DNA of 7,698 nt from Verrucomicrobiota bacterium (GCA_025354845.1 JANXMD010000739.1:1-7698), one strand, 5' to 3'; positions 1 through 6,170 are shown, numbered from the stretch's first letter. Translations and numbers: made by a program. The notes: a model not told the origin generated them from the letters alone.

Positions 1-158
1 CGACGGAGGCGGTGACGCTGTCTTCGGGCGGAGACTACCGGGTGATCGGGGTTTTCACCCTGCTTCAGCTGAGCCTTCCGATGATGGTATTCACGGTGGC
101 GACGCTGCTACCGGCGTGGTGCTTTCGTCACCGGCGCGGAATGACTACCGGCCAATGA
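1..158 (+). CDS. ynjC: C-terminal end of a YnjC-like ABC transporter permease (partial)
   Basis: Reading from base 3 gives 51 open codons ending in TGA at 156-158; the 5' part lies outside the window. The visible peptide begins TEAVTLSSGGDYRVIG, has one hydrophobic segment (VFTLLQLSLPMMVFTVATLL), and ends in a basic tail (CFRHRRGMTTGQ). That is the usual end of a binding-protein-dependent permease: last periplasmic loop, last membrane helix, then a positive cytoplasmic tail. It overlaps the next gene by four bases (ATGA), and that gene is a clear YnjD-type ATPase, so a YnjC-type inner-membrane permease is the best identification. A different permease family cannot be excluded from 51 residues. 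The YnjB-type binding protein would be expected upstream, beyond the window edge. Confidence 0.75.
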   Translation, partial: TEAVTLSSGGDYRVIGVFTLLQLSLPMMVFTVATLLPAWCFRHRRGMTTGQ

Positions 159-814
159 ATTCCAAGGGACTTCACCTCCAAAATCTCACCCTCCATTTGG
201 GCGAGCGCCTCCTGGTTGGCCCTCTCAACCTCTCGATCCAGCCGGGTGAAATCGTCACCTTGATGGGAGAGAGCGGTGCGGGAAAGTCGAGTGTATTGGC
301 CCACTTGTGCGGGACCCTGCCTGCCGCGTTCGATGCTGCCGGAGAGATATGGATCGATGCGACCGAAGTTTCAACGGTGGCCCCGCAATTCCGGAGATTC
401 GGAATTCTTTTCCAGGACGATCTCCTCTTTCCGCATCTCAGTGTCGGACAGAATTTGGCCTTCGGACTCGCTCCCTGCATTCAGTCCGCGGCCGATCGAC
501 GTGATCGAATCGAACGCGCGCTGGGCGTGGCAGGTCTGGTGGGGTTTGAAGATCGGGATCCGGCTACCTTGTCAGGCGGGCAGCGGGCGCGGGTCGCGCT
601 GATGAGGGTGTTGTTGTCGGAACCGAGGGCACTCCTGCTCGATGAGCCATTTTCAAAACTGGATCCCGTCACTCGACAACGTTTTCGCGAGTTCGTCTTT
701 GATCATGCCCGGCAGTCGCGCCTGCCGACGCTGCTGGTCAGTCACGATCGTGACGATGCCGTGACTGCTGCGGGCGCTGTTCTCAACCTGCCGGGCGCTT
801 CCGCTGCGTGCTAA
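155..814 (+). CDS. ynjD: YnjD-like ABC transporter ATP-binding protein
   Basis: This is the cytoplasmic ATPase of a binding-protein-dependent importer, 219 aa, nearly the length of E. coli YnjD (about 217 aa). Walker A is GESGAGKS at residues 38-45, the Q-loop glutamine is Q87 in ILFQDDLLF, the signature LSGGQRARVAL starts at 139, Walker B is LLLDEP with D163/E164, the D-loop is SKLD at 167-170 and the switch histidine is H197. The segments VTLMG, GILFQD.LLF, SVGQNL and DPATLSGGQRARVAL match what I recall of YnjD more closely than other import ATPases. I chose the ATG at 155 rather than an in-frame ATG at 116 because it gives the ATGA overlap with the permease stop and the family-standard N-terminus. 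The YnjBCD substrate is not established (sometimes annotated as thiamine-like). An ArsR-type regulator follows 100 bases downstream on the same strand, so the transporter could belong to the metalloid cluster, but it could equally be an independent operon. Confidence 0.9.
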   Translation: MNSKGLHLQNLTLHLGERLLVGPLNLSIQPGEIVTLMGESGAGKSSVLAHLCGTLPAAFDAAGEIWIDATEVSTVAPQFRRFGILFQDDLLFPHLSVGQNLAFGLAPCIQSAADRRDRIERALGVAGLVGFEDRDPATLSGGQRARVALMRVLLSEPRALLLDEPFSKLDPVTRQRFREFVFDHARQSRLPTLLVSHDRDDAVTAAGAVLNLPGASAAC

Positions 815-858
815 AGGATCGGATGGGCCGGAGAGCGGTTCCTTGGCACGGCCGCCCG

Positions 859-876
859 GCGCCGAGAGGACGGCGC
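859..876 (+). terminator. GC-rich hairpin between ynjD and arsR
   Basis: GCGCCG at 859-864 and CGGCGC at 871-876 form a perfect 6-bp stem around a 6-base loop (AGAGGA), extendable by one G-T pair. It sits 45 bases after the ynjD stop and 38 bases before the arsR start. No T-run follows (TTGAATT only), so it is at best a weak intrinsic terminator. It could instead be an mRNA structure or part of the arsR control region. Confidence 0.3.
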
Positions 877-914
877 TTGAATTGGGCCGGTAGAGGCCTA
901 GCGTCCCTTCAAAG

Positions 915-1265
915 ATGGGATCGGAACTTTGCGTCAAGATGCTGAAGGCCCTGGCGGATGACACCCGCTGGCGAATCGTCCGCGCCCTGCTGGTCAAACC
1001 GATGACGGTCAATGCCCTCACCAAGCGAGTCGAAGCGACCCAATACAACGTTTCAAAACACCTTCGCATCCTGCGTGAAGCTGGAATTGTCGAGACCACC
1101 AAGCTGGGGATTCACGTGGAATGCCGGGTTGCCGAGGCCTTTCGCCAGCAATTGAACCGGCAACAAAGCAAATTGGATCTCGGATGCTGTACGTTTAGCT
1201 TCGATCGCCCCCTCAAGGGCACGACCTCGGGAGCCAGGCCCCAAGTGGACGGGAAGCGGAGGTAG
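915..1265 (+). CDS. arsR: ArsR-family winged-helix repressor with C-terminal Cys-Cys
   Basis: A 116-aa metal(loid)-sensing transcriptional repressor. The N-terminal core is the typical ArsR dimer and winged-helix pattern: MLKALADDTRWRIVRALL at 9-26, the recognition-helix region with QYNVSKHLRILREAGIVE at 43-60, and the wing up to about 71 (TKLGIHVECR). The classical arsenic site ELCVCDL in helix alpha-3 is absent; the equivalent stretch (TVNALTKRVEA) has no cysteine. Instead a vicinal pair, C91-C92, lies in LDLGCCTFSFD after the last dimer helix. C-terminal cysteine pairs of this kind bind As(III) in the Acidithiobacillus ferrooxidans ArsR, so arsenite, antimonite or an organoarsenical are plausible inducers (inference). 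The last 18 or so residues are a basic, apparently unstructured tail. The start could also be the ATG at 939 (M9). No Shine-Dalgarno sequence is seen for either. It probably controls itself and the genes downstream. Confidence 0.88.
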   Translation: MGSELCVKMLKALADDTRWRIVRALLVKPMTVNALTKRVEATQYNVSKHLRILREAGIVETTKLGIHVECRVAEAFRQQLNRQQSKLDLGCCTFSFDRPLKGTTSGARPQVDGKRR

Positions 1266-1382
1266 CCGGCCCGGTGGAGTTTCCGGGGCAGCAGAATCAC
1301 AGGCTTGTCCAACATCCCCTCGGCCCCGCCGTCATTTAGTCCGCGCTATTCTCACTCCGTTGGGGTTAATCCGTCTGCGTAC

Positions 1383-1407
1383 AAGTGCGCACTTGCGCAT
1401 ATGTGCG
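1383..1407. promoter_or_regulatory. Overlapping palindromes upstream of the pseudopilin gene (candidate operator)
   Basis: AAGTGCGCACTT at 1383-1394 is a perfect 12-bp palindrome. It runs directly into CGCATATGTGCG (1396-1407), palindromic except for one T/G pair around a CATATG centre. TGCGCA also repeats with an 8-base offset (1386 and 1394). The element lies in the 190-base gap between arsR and the pseudopilin gene, 118 bases past the arsR stop and about 50 bases before the chosen ATG. Inverted repeats of this size are what an ArsR-type dimer binds, so this is a candidate operator. No convincing -35/-10 pair was found beside it. Confidence 0.35.
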
Positions 1408-1455
1408 TTTGTGTCCTACTCCGCAGGAACAAAGCGACACCTCATTCAATACACC

Positions 1456-2397
1456 ATGAAACGACAAGGCTTGTCGGAGCGGAAAAGTGTCAACTGCGGA
1501 TGGGATCGATTGGGTGGAATCCCGTGGAAAAACGATTGGATGCGCCTCACTGAGCCTCGTGCTGAGGCATTCACTCTCATCGAATTGTTGGTGGTGATCG
1601 CCATCATCGCAATTCTCGCCGGCATGATTCTTCCGGCCCTCGCCGGTGCCAAGAACCGAGCGTTCCTCACCAGTTGCCTCAACAACCATCGGCAAATCGC
1701 CCTGGCGGCCAATTTGTACCTGGGTGACAACAACGAGGTGACGCCTGCGGCCACCTACAACAACAACGGGTCTTCGCTATCCCCCAAGGGAACCGGGAAA
1801 GCGGTGGGTACCGACCTGGGCGGTGGCCGACAGGTCTGGGACAGTAGCGCCGGCGCCCTTCAAAAGTACCTCGGCCAGAAGTCGGAAAAGATCTGGCGCG
1901 ATCCTGGAGCCTCATCGGGAAGCAAGAAAGTGGACGATACCTGGAAGATTGGTGGCACAAACCCGTTCAGTGGATTCGCTGCGGACGATGTTTTCAGCCC
2001 CAACTATTTCTACATGGAGACGGTGGAGTGGATTGAATTGGGCGCTGATCCGTCCTGGTTTCCCCAGCGTTGGGCCACCCGGAATATCGCCAACGTCAAA
2101 GCCTCGGGAATCGCCGGGTCCGCCTCTCAGGCCGTGGTGTTCGTTGACGAAAGCACCACCCATCATAGTGGGAATACGGACATCTATGACCGCAACGGCG
2201 CCAAGGTCCTACCCCCGAAGAAAGATCGGGATCCGTTCTCGTACCTGGACGGCCACGTTGAGACCAAGGTGTTCTCGGACCTAAGGGGGTATCTCTCCAG
2301 CCTCTCCGATGCGATCCCGCAGACCCAATTCGGAATCAGCTTTGAATCGACCCCGTTGTGGCCGATCCGTAACGATCTTCCCTCACCGGTTCAATAG
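1456..2397 (+). CDS. Verrucomicrobial pseudopilin with type II-style prepilin leader
   Basis: A 313-aa protein with a prepilin cleavage/methylation signal: EPRAEA, then FTLIELLVVIAIIAILAGMILPAL at about 39-62. The prepilin peptidase should cut between A38 and F39 and N-methylate F39; the conserved Glu5 of the mature protein is E43. The residue before the cut is Ala, not the usual Gly. After the helix comes the pattern seen in many Verrucomicrobia and Planctomycetes pseudopilins (AKNRAFLTSCLNNHRQIALAANLY, then a soluble domain rich in Asn, Gly and Trp) and a late LDGHVE box. The His that normally stands nine residues before that DG is replaced by Lys. The mature part would be anchored in the inner membrane and face the periplasm. 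The ATG at 1540 gives a more typical 10-residue leader (MRLTEPRAEA) with a GGAAA 9-10 bases upstream; the ATG at 1456 gives 38 residues, so the start is uncertain. The function is unknown, and these genes occur in many scattered copies, so its place inside the arsR cluster may be chance. Confidence 0.82.
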   Translation: MKRQGLSERKSVNCGWDRLGGIPWKNDWMRLTEPRAEAFTLIELLVVIAIIAILAGMILPALAGAKNRAFLTSCLNNHRQIALAANLYLGDNNEVTPAATYNNNGSSLSPKGTGKAVGTDLGGGRQVWDSSAGALQKYLGQKSEKIWRDPGASSGSKKVDDTWKIGGTNPFSGFAADDVFSPNYFYMETVEWIELGADPSWFPQRWATRNIANVKASGIAGSASQAVVFVDESTTHHSGNTDIYDRNGAKVLPPKKDRDPFSYLDGHVETKVFSDLRGYLSSLSDAIPQTQFGISFESTPLWPIRNDLPSPVQ

Positions 2398-2425
2398 CAG
2401 GGGAAGGTGCCTCCGACTTTTCCCA

Positions 2426-2437
2426 CGCGAATTCGCG
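2426..2437. promoter_or_regulatory. Perfect 12-bp palindrome upstream of the VOC-CMD gene (candidate operator)
   Basis: CGCGAATTCGCG is fully self-complementary. It lies in the 61-base gap between the pseudopilin stop and the VOC-CMD start, 21 bases before the ATG at 2459. This spacer is the only place for a dedicated promoter of the three-gene unit, so a repressor site here would be well positioned. A 12-bp palindrome can arise by chance, and it does not match the palindrome at 1383-1394. Confidence 0.3.
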
Positions 2438-2458
2438 CTCGGTCAATCGATCCAGAAG

Positions 2459-3502
2459 ATGAAACTGCACAACACACCTCCCGCAACCGCCACGCTGACC
2501 ACGCTGCGTGCCTTGGGCTTGCTCAGCGACCAAGAGGTCGCCGTCGTCAACGACTTTGGAAATCCGGACAGCCGGTTTTACGACACACTGGATCTGGCCG
2601 AGACGCTCCATCTCCACATCAAGGTCGACAACACGGACGTTCTTCCGATCAACGCCTTCTTCAAGGCCGGTGCAGAACTGGACCACCAGAAAAGCGGATT
2701 CGTGAAGTACCGATTTCCCGGTGCCATCAACGCCATTTTTTCCCACATCAAGGTCTCGCAGGAGGAGCTCCTCGAAACCGAGGCTACCCGGCGTCCCCGC
2801 CCGTTTCTCGACCATATTGGTATCGACCTCCGGGCGGAAACACCGGTGGTGCGAGCTGCCTTTGATGCGCTCCCCAAGGTTGCGCTTGAGGAACATCTTC
2901 CCCATGCATCCCAAGGCGGCCCTGACAAGCCGGTCTATTGCTGTCACGTCGAAGTGGCGGAAAAGCACTGGCTCTATCCACCGGACGAGGATGGCCATCC
3001 GGGTATTCCCCTCGAATTCGCCTATGGGGCGCTGAAGGTGAATCCCGACAAGAGCGGCTGTGACCTGCGGCCGGCGGATCCCAACAAAGTGGATCCGGCA
3101 ACCATTCCAACCTGCTGCGGAACGACTGGATCCCAGGCTGACACCAAACTTGGAGCCGGGACTTCAACCTACTATCGCCCCTCGGACCTTGGCCGGTTCG
3201 GTGAGATTGGCCGCTCCAACCCCCTCGTTGGCGGCGCCTTCTTTGACTACTATGGCAAGGTCATGGTGGATGATCGTCTGACCAAGCGAGAGAAGAGCCT
3301 GATCGCGCTCGCAGTGGCCCATGCTCTGAAGTGTCCGTATTGCATCGATTCGCTCACCAACGGCTGCCTGGACCTCGGCCTTTCCGAAGCCGAGATGATG
3401 GAAGCGGTTCACGTCGCCGCCGCGATCGCCGCCGGTGTGACTTTGGTCCACAGCACTCAGCTACTCGGCCACGTCGATGCTCGAAATGCCGGCACCCATT
3501 GA
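2459..3502 (+). CDS. ArsI-like VOC domain fused to AhpD-like carboxymuconolactone decarboxylase (CMD) domain
   Basis: A 347-aa two-domain protein. Residues about 1-48 are a helical preface. About 50-195 read as a VOC (glyoxalase/extradiol dioxygenase) fold: LHLHIKVDN (51-58), a middle strand GFVKYRF, IFSHIKV, then FLDHIGIDLR (116-125), YCCHVEVAEKHWLYPPDEDG (160-179) and PLEFAYG (184-190). Compared from memory with the ArsI C-As lyase, H51 or H53, H119 and E186 fit the metal-binding His/His/Glu, and C161-C162 fit its arsenic-binding Cys pair in the TCCYA...DKVW region. A second pair, C219-C220 (IPTCCGTTG), sits in the linker, where ArsI carries a Cys-Cys tail. About 237-335 are a CMD domain with the redox motif CPYC (C292/C295) and EAVHVAAAI (315-323), close to CMD 'peroxidase-like' proteins annotated beside arsenosugar genes. 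Likely roles are C-As cleavage plus thiol peroxidase or reductase chemistry (inference). I chose the ATG at 2459 because the extra 50 residues from an earlier ATG are low-complexity and overlap the pseudopilin gene. The gene overlaps the next one. Confidence 0.85.
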   Translation: MKLHNTPPATATLTTLRALGLLSDQEVAVVNDFGNPDSRFYDTLDLAETLHLHIKVDNTDVLPINAFFKAGAELDHQKSGFVKYRFPGAINAIFSHIKVSQEELLETEATRRPRPFLDHIGIDLRAETPVVRAAFDALPKVALEEHLPHASQGGPDKPVYCCHVEVAEKHWLYPPDEDGHPGIPLEFAYGALKVNPDKSGCDLRPADPNKVDPATIPTCCGTTGSQADTKLGAGTSTYYRPSDLGRFGEIGRSNPLVGGAFFDYYGKVMVDDRLTKREKSLIALAVAHALKCPYCIDSLTNGCLDLGLSEAEMMEAVHVAAAIAAGVTLVHSTQLLGHVDARNAGTH

Positions 3503-4898
3503 TGGCACTGCCCCGGGGCCCTTGAAGAAGCAGCTCCGACTCAATGCCATCGACATGATGTGCATGGGCTGTACGCCCGGCATTTGGACCCACCCGCGCG
3601 ATCAATCGGAGGGGTACACCTCACTACGGTATTGGACAGAACTGGCGAAAATCCTCGAGCGCGGGAAGTTCGACGCCATCTTCATTGCCGACATCTTCGG
3701 AGTTTATGATGTCTATCGAGGCGGCACCGCTCCTGCGTTTCTTAACGCGGTCGAGTTTCCGGTGTGCGATCCGATGATGGTCGTCCCGGCGATGGCGTTG
3801 GTCACGGAACACCTGGGATTCGGCGTGACTGGCACGATTTCCTATGAATTGCCGTACTCGTTCGCCCGCCGGGTCTCCACGCTGGATCACCTCACAGAGG
3901 GCCGATTTGCGTGGAACATAGTCACCGGCTACCTGGCCAGCGCCGCCCGTGCCTTCGGGCTCAAGGACCAGCTCACCCACGATGAGCGATATGACCGGGC
4001 GGACGAGTTCATGGAGATCGTTTACAAGTTGTGGGAGCAGAGCTGGGACGAGGACGCCGTTGTGCGGGACAAGAAGTCCGGGGTTTTTGCCCATCCGGAA
4101 AAAATTCACAAAGTCTCCCACAAGGGACGCTGGTTTGAGATGGAGGGATATCACCTCTGCGAACCGTCTCCGCAGCGCACGCCGCTCCTCTTCCAGGCTG
4201 GTGCCTCGAACCGAGGACGAGAATTCGCCGCGAAACATGCCGAGTGCGTCTTCATCGGTGGCAACACCCGCCCCATCGTCGCCCGCTCGGTCGCGGACAT
4301 TCGCCGCCGGGCCGTCGAGCAAGGGCGCGATCCCAGAAGCGTCTTGATCTTTGCCGCCCTCACCGTGGTCACGGCCCCCACGGATGAAGAAGCCCGGGCC
4401 AAGTACGAAGACTATCGACGCCACGTCAACATCGAGGGAACCCTGGCGCTGATCAGCGGATACTCCGGGATCGATTTCTCTCGATACGATCTGGATGCGC
4501 CGATTGCCTTTTTCGAGAGCAACGCCATCCAGAGTTTTGTGGAGGCTTTCACCGTTGCGGATCCGTCACGTATTTGGACGCTGCGTGAAGTGGCGCTCGA
4601 CGCCGGGGTCGGTGGGTCGGGGCCGAAAGAGGTTGGCTCCCCGCAAACGATCGCCGATGCCCTTGAGCAATGGATGCGGGAGACCGACATCGATGGCTTC
4701 AATTTGGTGTACGCGGTCACCCCGGGGGATACCCTGGATTTTGTAGACCTCGTGGTTCCAGAGCTGCAACGTCGGGGCATCTACAAAACCGAATACAGCC
4801 CAGGGACTCTGCGCGAAAAACTCTTCGGAGCCGGCATGTGTCACCTTCGTTCCGATCACCCCGGTGCGGCCTATCGGGTTCAGCCAGACGTGCCGTGA
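3477..4898 (+). CDS. FMN-dependent monooxygenase, NtaA/SnaA/DszA/SoxA family (luciferase-like)
   Basis: A 473-aa cytosolic TIM-barrel flavoenzyme that uses FMNH2 from a separate reductase and O2 to oxygenate a small substrate. Family landmarks include LERGKFDAIFIAD (60-72), the TEHLGFGVTGTISYELPYSFARRVSTLDHLTEGR run (110-143), WNIVTG (146-151), HDERYDRADEF (168-178), KLWEQSWDEDAVV (184-196), GVFAHPEKIHKVSHKGRWF (202-220), PLLFQAGASNRGREFAAKHAE (236-256), GYSGIDFSRYDLD (328-340), DGFNL (406-410) and LQRRGIYKTEYSPGTLREKL (430-449). The same order occurs in DszA, NtaA and dimethylsulfide monooxygenase, proteins of about 450 aa. The start at 3477 overlaps the VOC-CMD gene by 26 bases; the ATG at 3486 is an alternative. 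Unusual: the N-terminal substrate-pocket strand reads LNAIDMMCMGCTPGIW, with a CxxC (C29/C32) where relatives usually have small or His residues. The substrate is unknown; members act on C-S, C-N and C-P-like chelator bonds. CMD and luciferase-like genes often pair. No flavin reductase is visible here. Confidence 0.93.
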   Translation: MLEMPAPIDGTAPGPLKKQLRLNAIDMMCMGCTPGIWTHPRDQSEGYTSLRYWTELAKILERGKFDAIFIADIFGVYDVYRGGTAPAFLNAVEFPVCDPMMVVPAMALVTEHLGFGVTGTISYELPYSFARRVSTLDHLTEGRFAWNIVTGYLASAARAFGLKDQLTHDERYDRADEFMEIVYKLWEQSWDEDAVVRDKKSGVFAHPEKIHKVSHKGRWFEMEGYHLCEPSPQRTPLLFQAGASNRGREFAAKHAECVFIGGNTRPIVARSVADIRRRAVEQGRDPRSVLIFAALTVVTAPTDEEARAKYEDYRRHVNIEGTLALISGYSGIDFSRYDLDAPIAFFESNAIQSFVEAFTVADPSRIWTLREVALDAGVGGSGPKEVGSPQTIADALEQWMRETDIDGFNLVYAVTPGDTLDFVDLVVPELQRRGIYKTEYSPGTLREKLFGAGMCHLRSDHPGAAYRVQPDVP

Positions 4899-4915
4899 AT
4901 TCCCCTTCCGCCCTC

Positions 4916-6133
4916 ATGAGCACCGAAACTGCGAAGCGATTGACGAAGGCGCGCTACGTCATGATCGGGGGGTTTCTGGGATCGGGCAAGACCACCGCCA
5001 TTGCGCGGCTTGCCCGGGAATTGACTGCCCAAGGATTAAAGGTCGGCCTCATCACCAACGACCAGGCGGGCGGCCTGGTGGACACCCGGCTTCTTCGCAG
5101 CCAGGGGTACGCAACGGAGGAGATCGCGGGCGGCTGCTTCTGCTGTCGCTTCAACACTCTGATGGAAGCCGCCAACCGTCTTGCGGCGGACTCTCGGCCC
5201 GACGTTTTCATCGCCGAACCGGTCGGCAGTTGCACTGACCTCGTGGCGACAGTCACCTATCCCCTGCGGCGGATGTATGGCGATGCCTTCACCATTGCGC
5301 CCCTCACCGTCCTGGTGGACCCGGTGAGGGCTGAGCGCGTCTTCGGGCTCGAACCCGGCGGCAGCTTTTCACCCAAGGTGCTTTACATCTTCAAGAAACA
5401 GCTTGAAGAGGCGAACCTCATCGTCATCAGCAAGAGCGACCTGGTCGACGTGGAACGACAGCGCCGGCTCCAGGAGGTCTTGACGCGGAACTTTCCGAAG
5501 GCCCGTATCCTGGTGGCGTCCACCCGCCAAGATCTGGGATTGGGGCCGTGGTTTCAGCGGCTCCTCGCGACCGAGCAAGATGAAAACCTCCAGACCATGA
5601 CGTTGGACTACGAAGTCTATGCCGATGGAGAGGCGAATCTGGGATGGCTCAATGCGACGATCACCCTGCGTAGCCAAGAGGAGTTCGACGCCAATTCGGT
5701 CCTGATGACCCTCGCCAGCCGGATGCAGTTCCGACTGCGCGCCGTCGGAGCTGAAATCGCCCACCTCAAGATGACCTTCAGCCCGGACCACAGCCTTGCC
5801 GGTGAGATCGCCTCCATCAACGTGGTGCGGAACGACAGCCCTCCAGAGCCCGGCATGCAACTCGACGATCCCTGCAGCAGCGGGATTCTCGTGGTTAATC
5901 TCAGGGCGGAATCCGCTCCGGAAAGCCTGCTTGAGATTCTCCGTGACACACTCGCTGAGCAGGCCGCGGTGTATCCAGACCTTGAGGTCCAACTGGACCA
6001 CGAGGAACATTTCCGCCCCGGCAAACCGGTTCCGACTTTTCGAGACGGCGTGGAGGTCCCGGGAGTCGCCAGTCCTGCCTGCACTCCCGAGGCGCGGGCG
6101 CAGTTTGCTGCCTTGGGTCGGCCCTGCTGCTGA
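4916..6133 (+). CDS. COG0523 (CobW-like) GTPase with C-terminal Cys-Cys
   Basis: A 405-aa member of the G3E P-loop GTPase group, which delivers metals or cofactors to target proteins. Walker A is GFLGSGKTT at 19-27, the CxCC metal site is C74-F-C76-C77 in AGGCFCCRF, the following EPVGSCTDL is at 101-109, and the base-specificity motif is SKSD at 172-175. The C-terminal half (about 225-385, with INVVRNDSPPEPG and HEEHFRPGKPVPTFRDG) does not read as a standard CobW_C domain; it looks like a lineage-specific extension of two alpha/beta repeats. The last two residues are Cys-Cys (404-405), with C389 nearby. I chose the ATG at 4916, 17 bases after the monooxygenase stop. An in-frame GTG at 4895 would overlap that stop as GTGA and add seven residues, so translational coupling is possible. 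Its client is probably the metal-dependent VOC domain or another local enzyme (inference from position). It could also serve cobalamin or zinc metabolism. Confidence 0.88.
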   Translation: MSTETAKRLTKARYVMIGGFLGSGKTTAIARLARELTAQGLKVGLITNDQAGGLVDTRLLRSQGYATEEIAGGCFCCRFNTLMEAANRLAADSRPDVFIAEPVGSCTDLVATVTYPLRRMYGDAFTIAPLTVLVDPVRAERVFGLEPGGSFSPKVLYIFKKQLEEANLIVISKSDLVDVERQRRLQEVLTRNFPKARILVASTRQDLGLGPWFQRLLATEQDENLQTMTLDYEVYADGEANLGWLNATITLRSQEEFDANSVLMTLASRMQFRLRAVGAEIAHLKMTFSPDHSLAGEIASINVVRNDSPPEPGMQLDDPCSSGILVVNLRAESAPESLLEILRDTLAEQAAVYPDLEVQLDHEEHFRPGKPVPTFRDGVEVPGVASPACTPEARAQFAALGRPCC

Positions 6134-6142
6134 AGGTCTGTA

Positions 6143-6170
6143 GCGCCCCCCCCTTCGCGGAACGAGGCGC
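6143..6170 (+). terminator. Hairpin after the GTPase gene
   Basis: GCGCC (6143-6147) pairs with GGCGC (6166-6170), and inside it CCTTCG and CGAGG can pair further with one bulged T. The hairpin begins 10 bases after the GTPase stop codon and includes a run of eight C (6146-6153). It is a reasonable 3' end for the upstream operon, but the following sequence is CTTCCAG rather than a T-run, so intrinsic termination would be weak. Confidence 0.4.

Noticed and set aside
877..904. TTGAAT-16-TAGCGT as an arsR promoter
   Set aside because: Both hexamers are poor matches, and the -10 box would end only 10 bases before the ATG at 915. It would work only for a start at 939, so I did not annotate it.
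1270..1287. CCCGG-N8-CCGGG hairpin just after arsR as a terminator
   Set aside because: The stem is only five pairs and no T-run follows; such stems are frequent by chance at this GC content.
4670..4915. Upstream extension of the GTPase frame inside the monooxygenase gene
   Set aside because: The 82 extra residues are Arg/Gly/Ser-rich out-of-frame translation of the monooxygenase 3' end; the real N-terminus begins just before ARYVMIGGFLGSGKTT.
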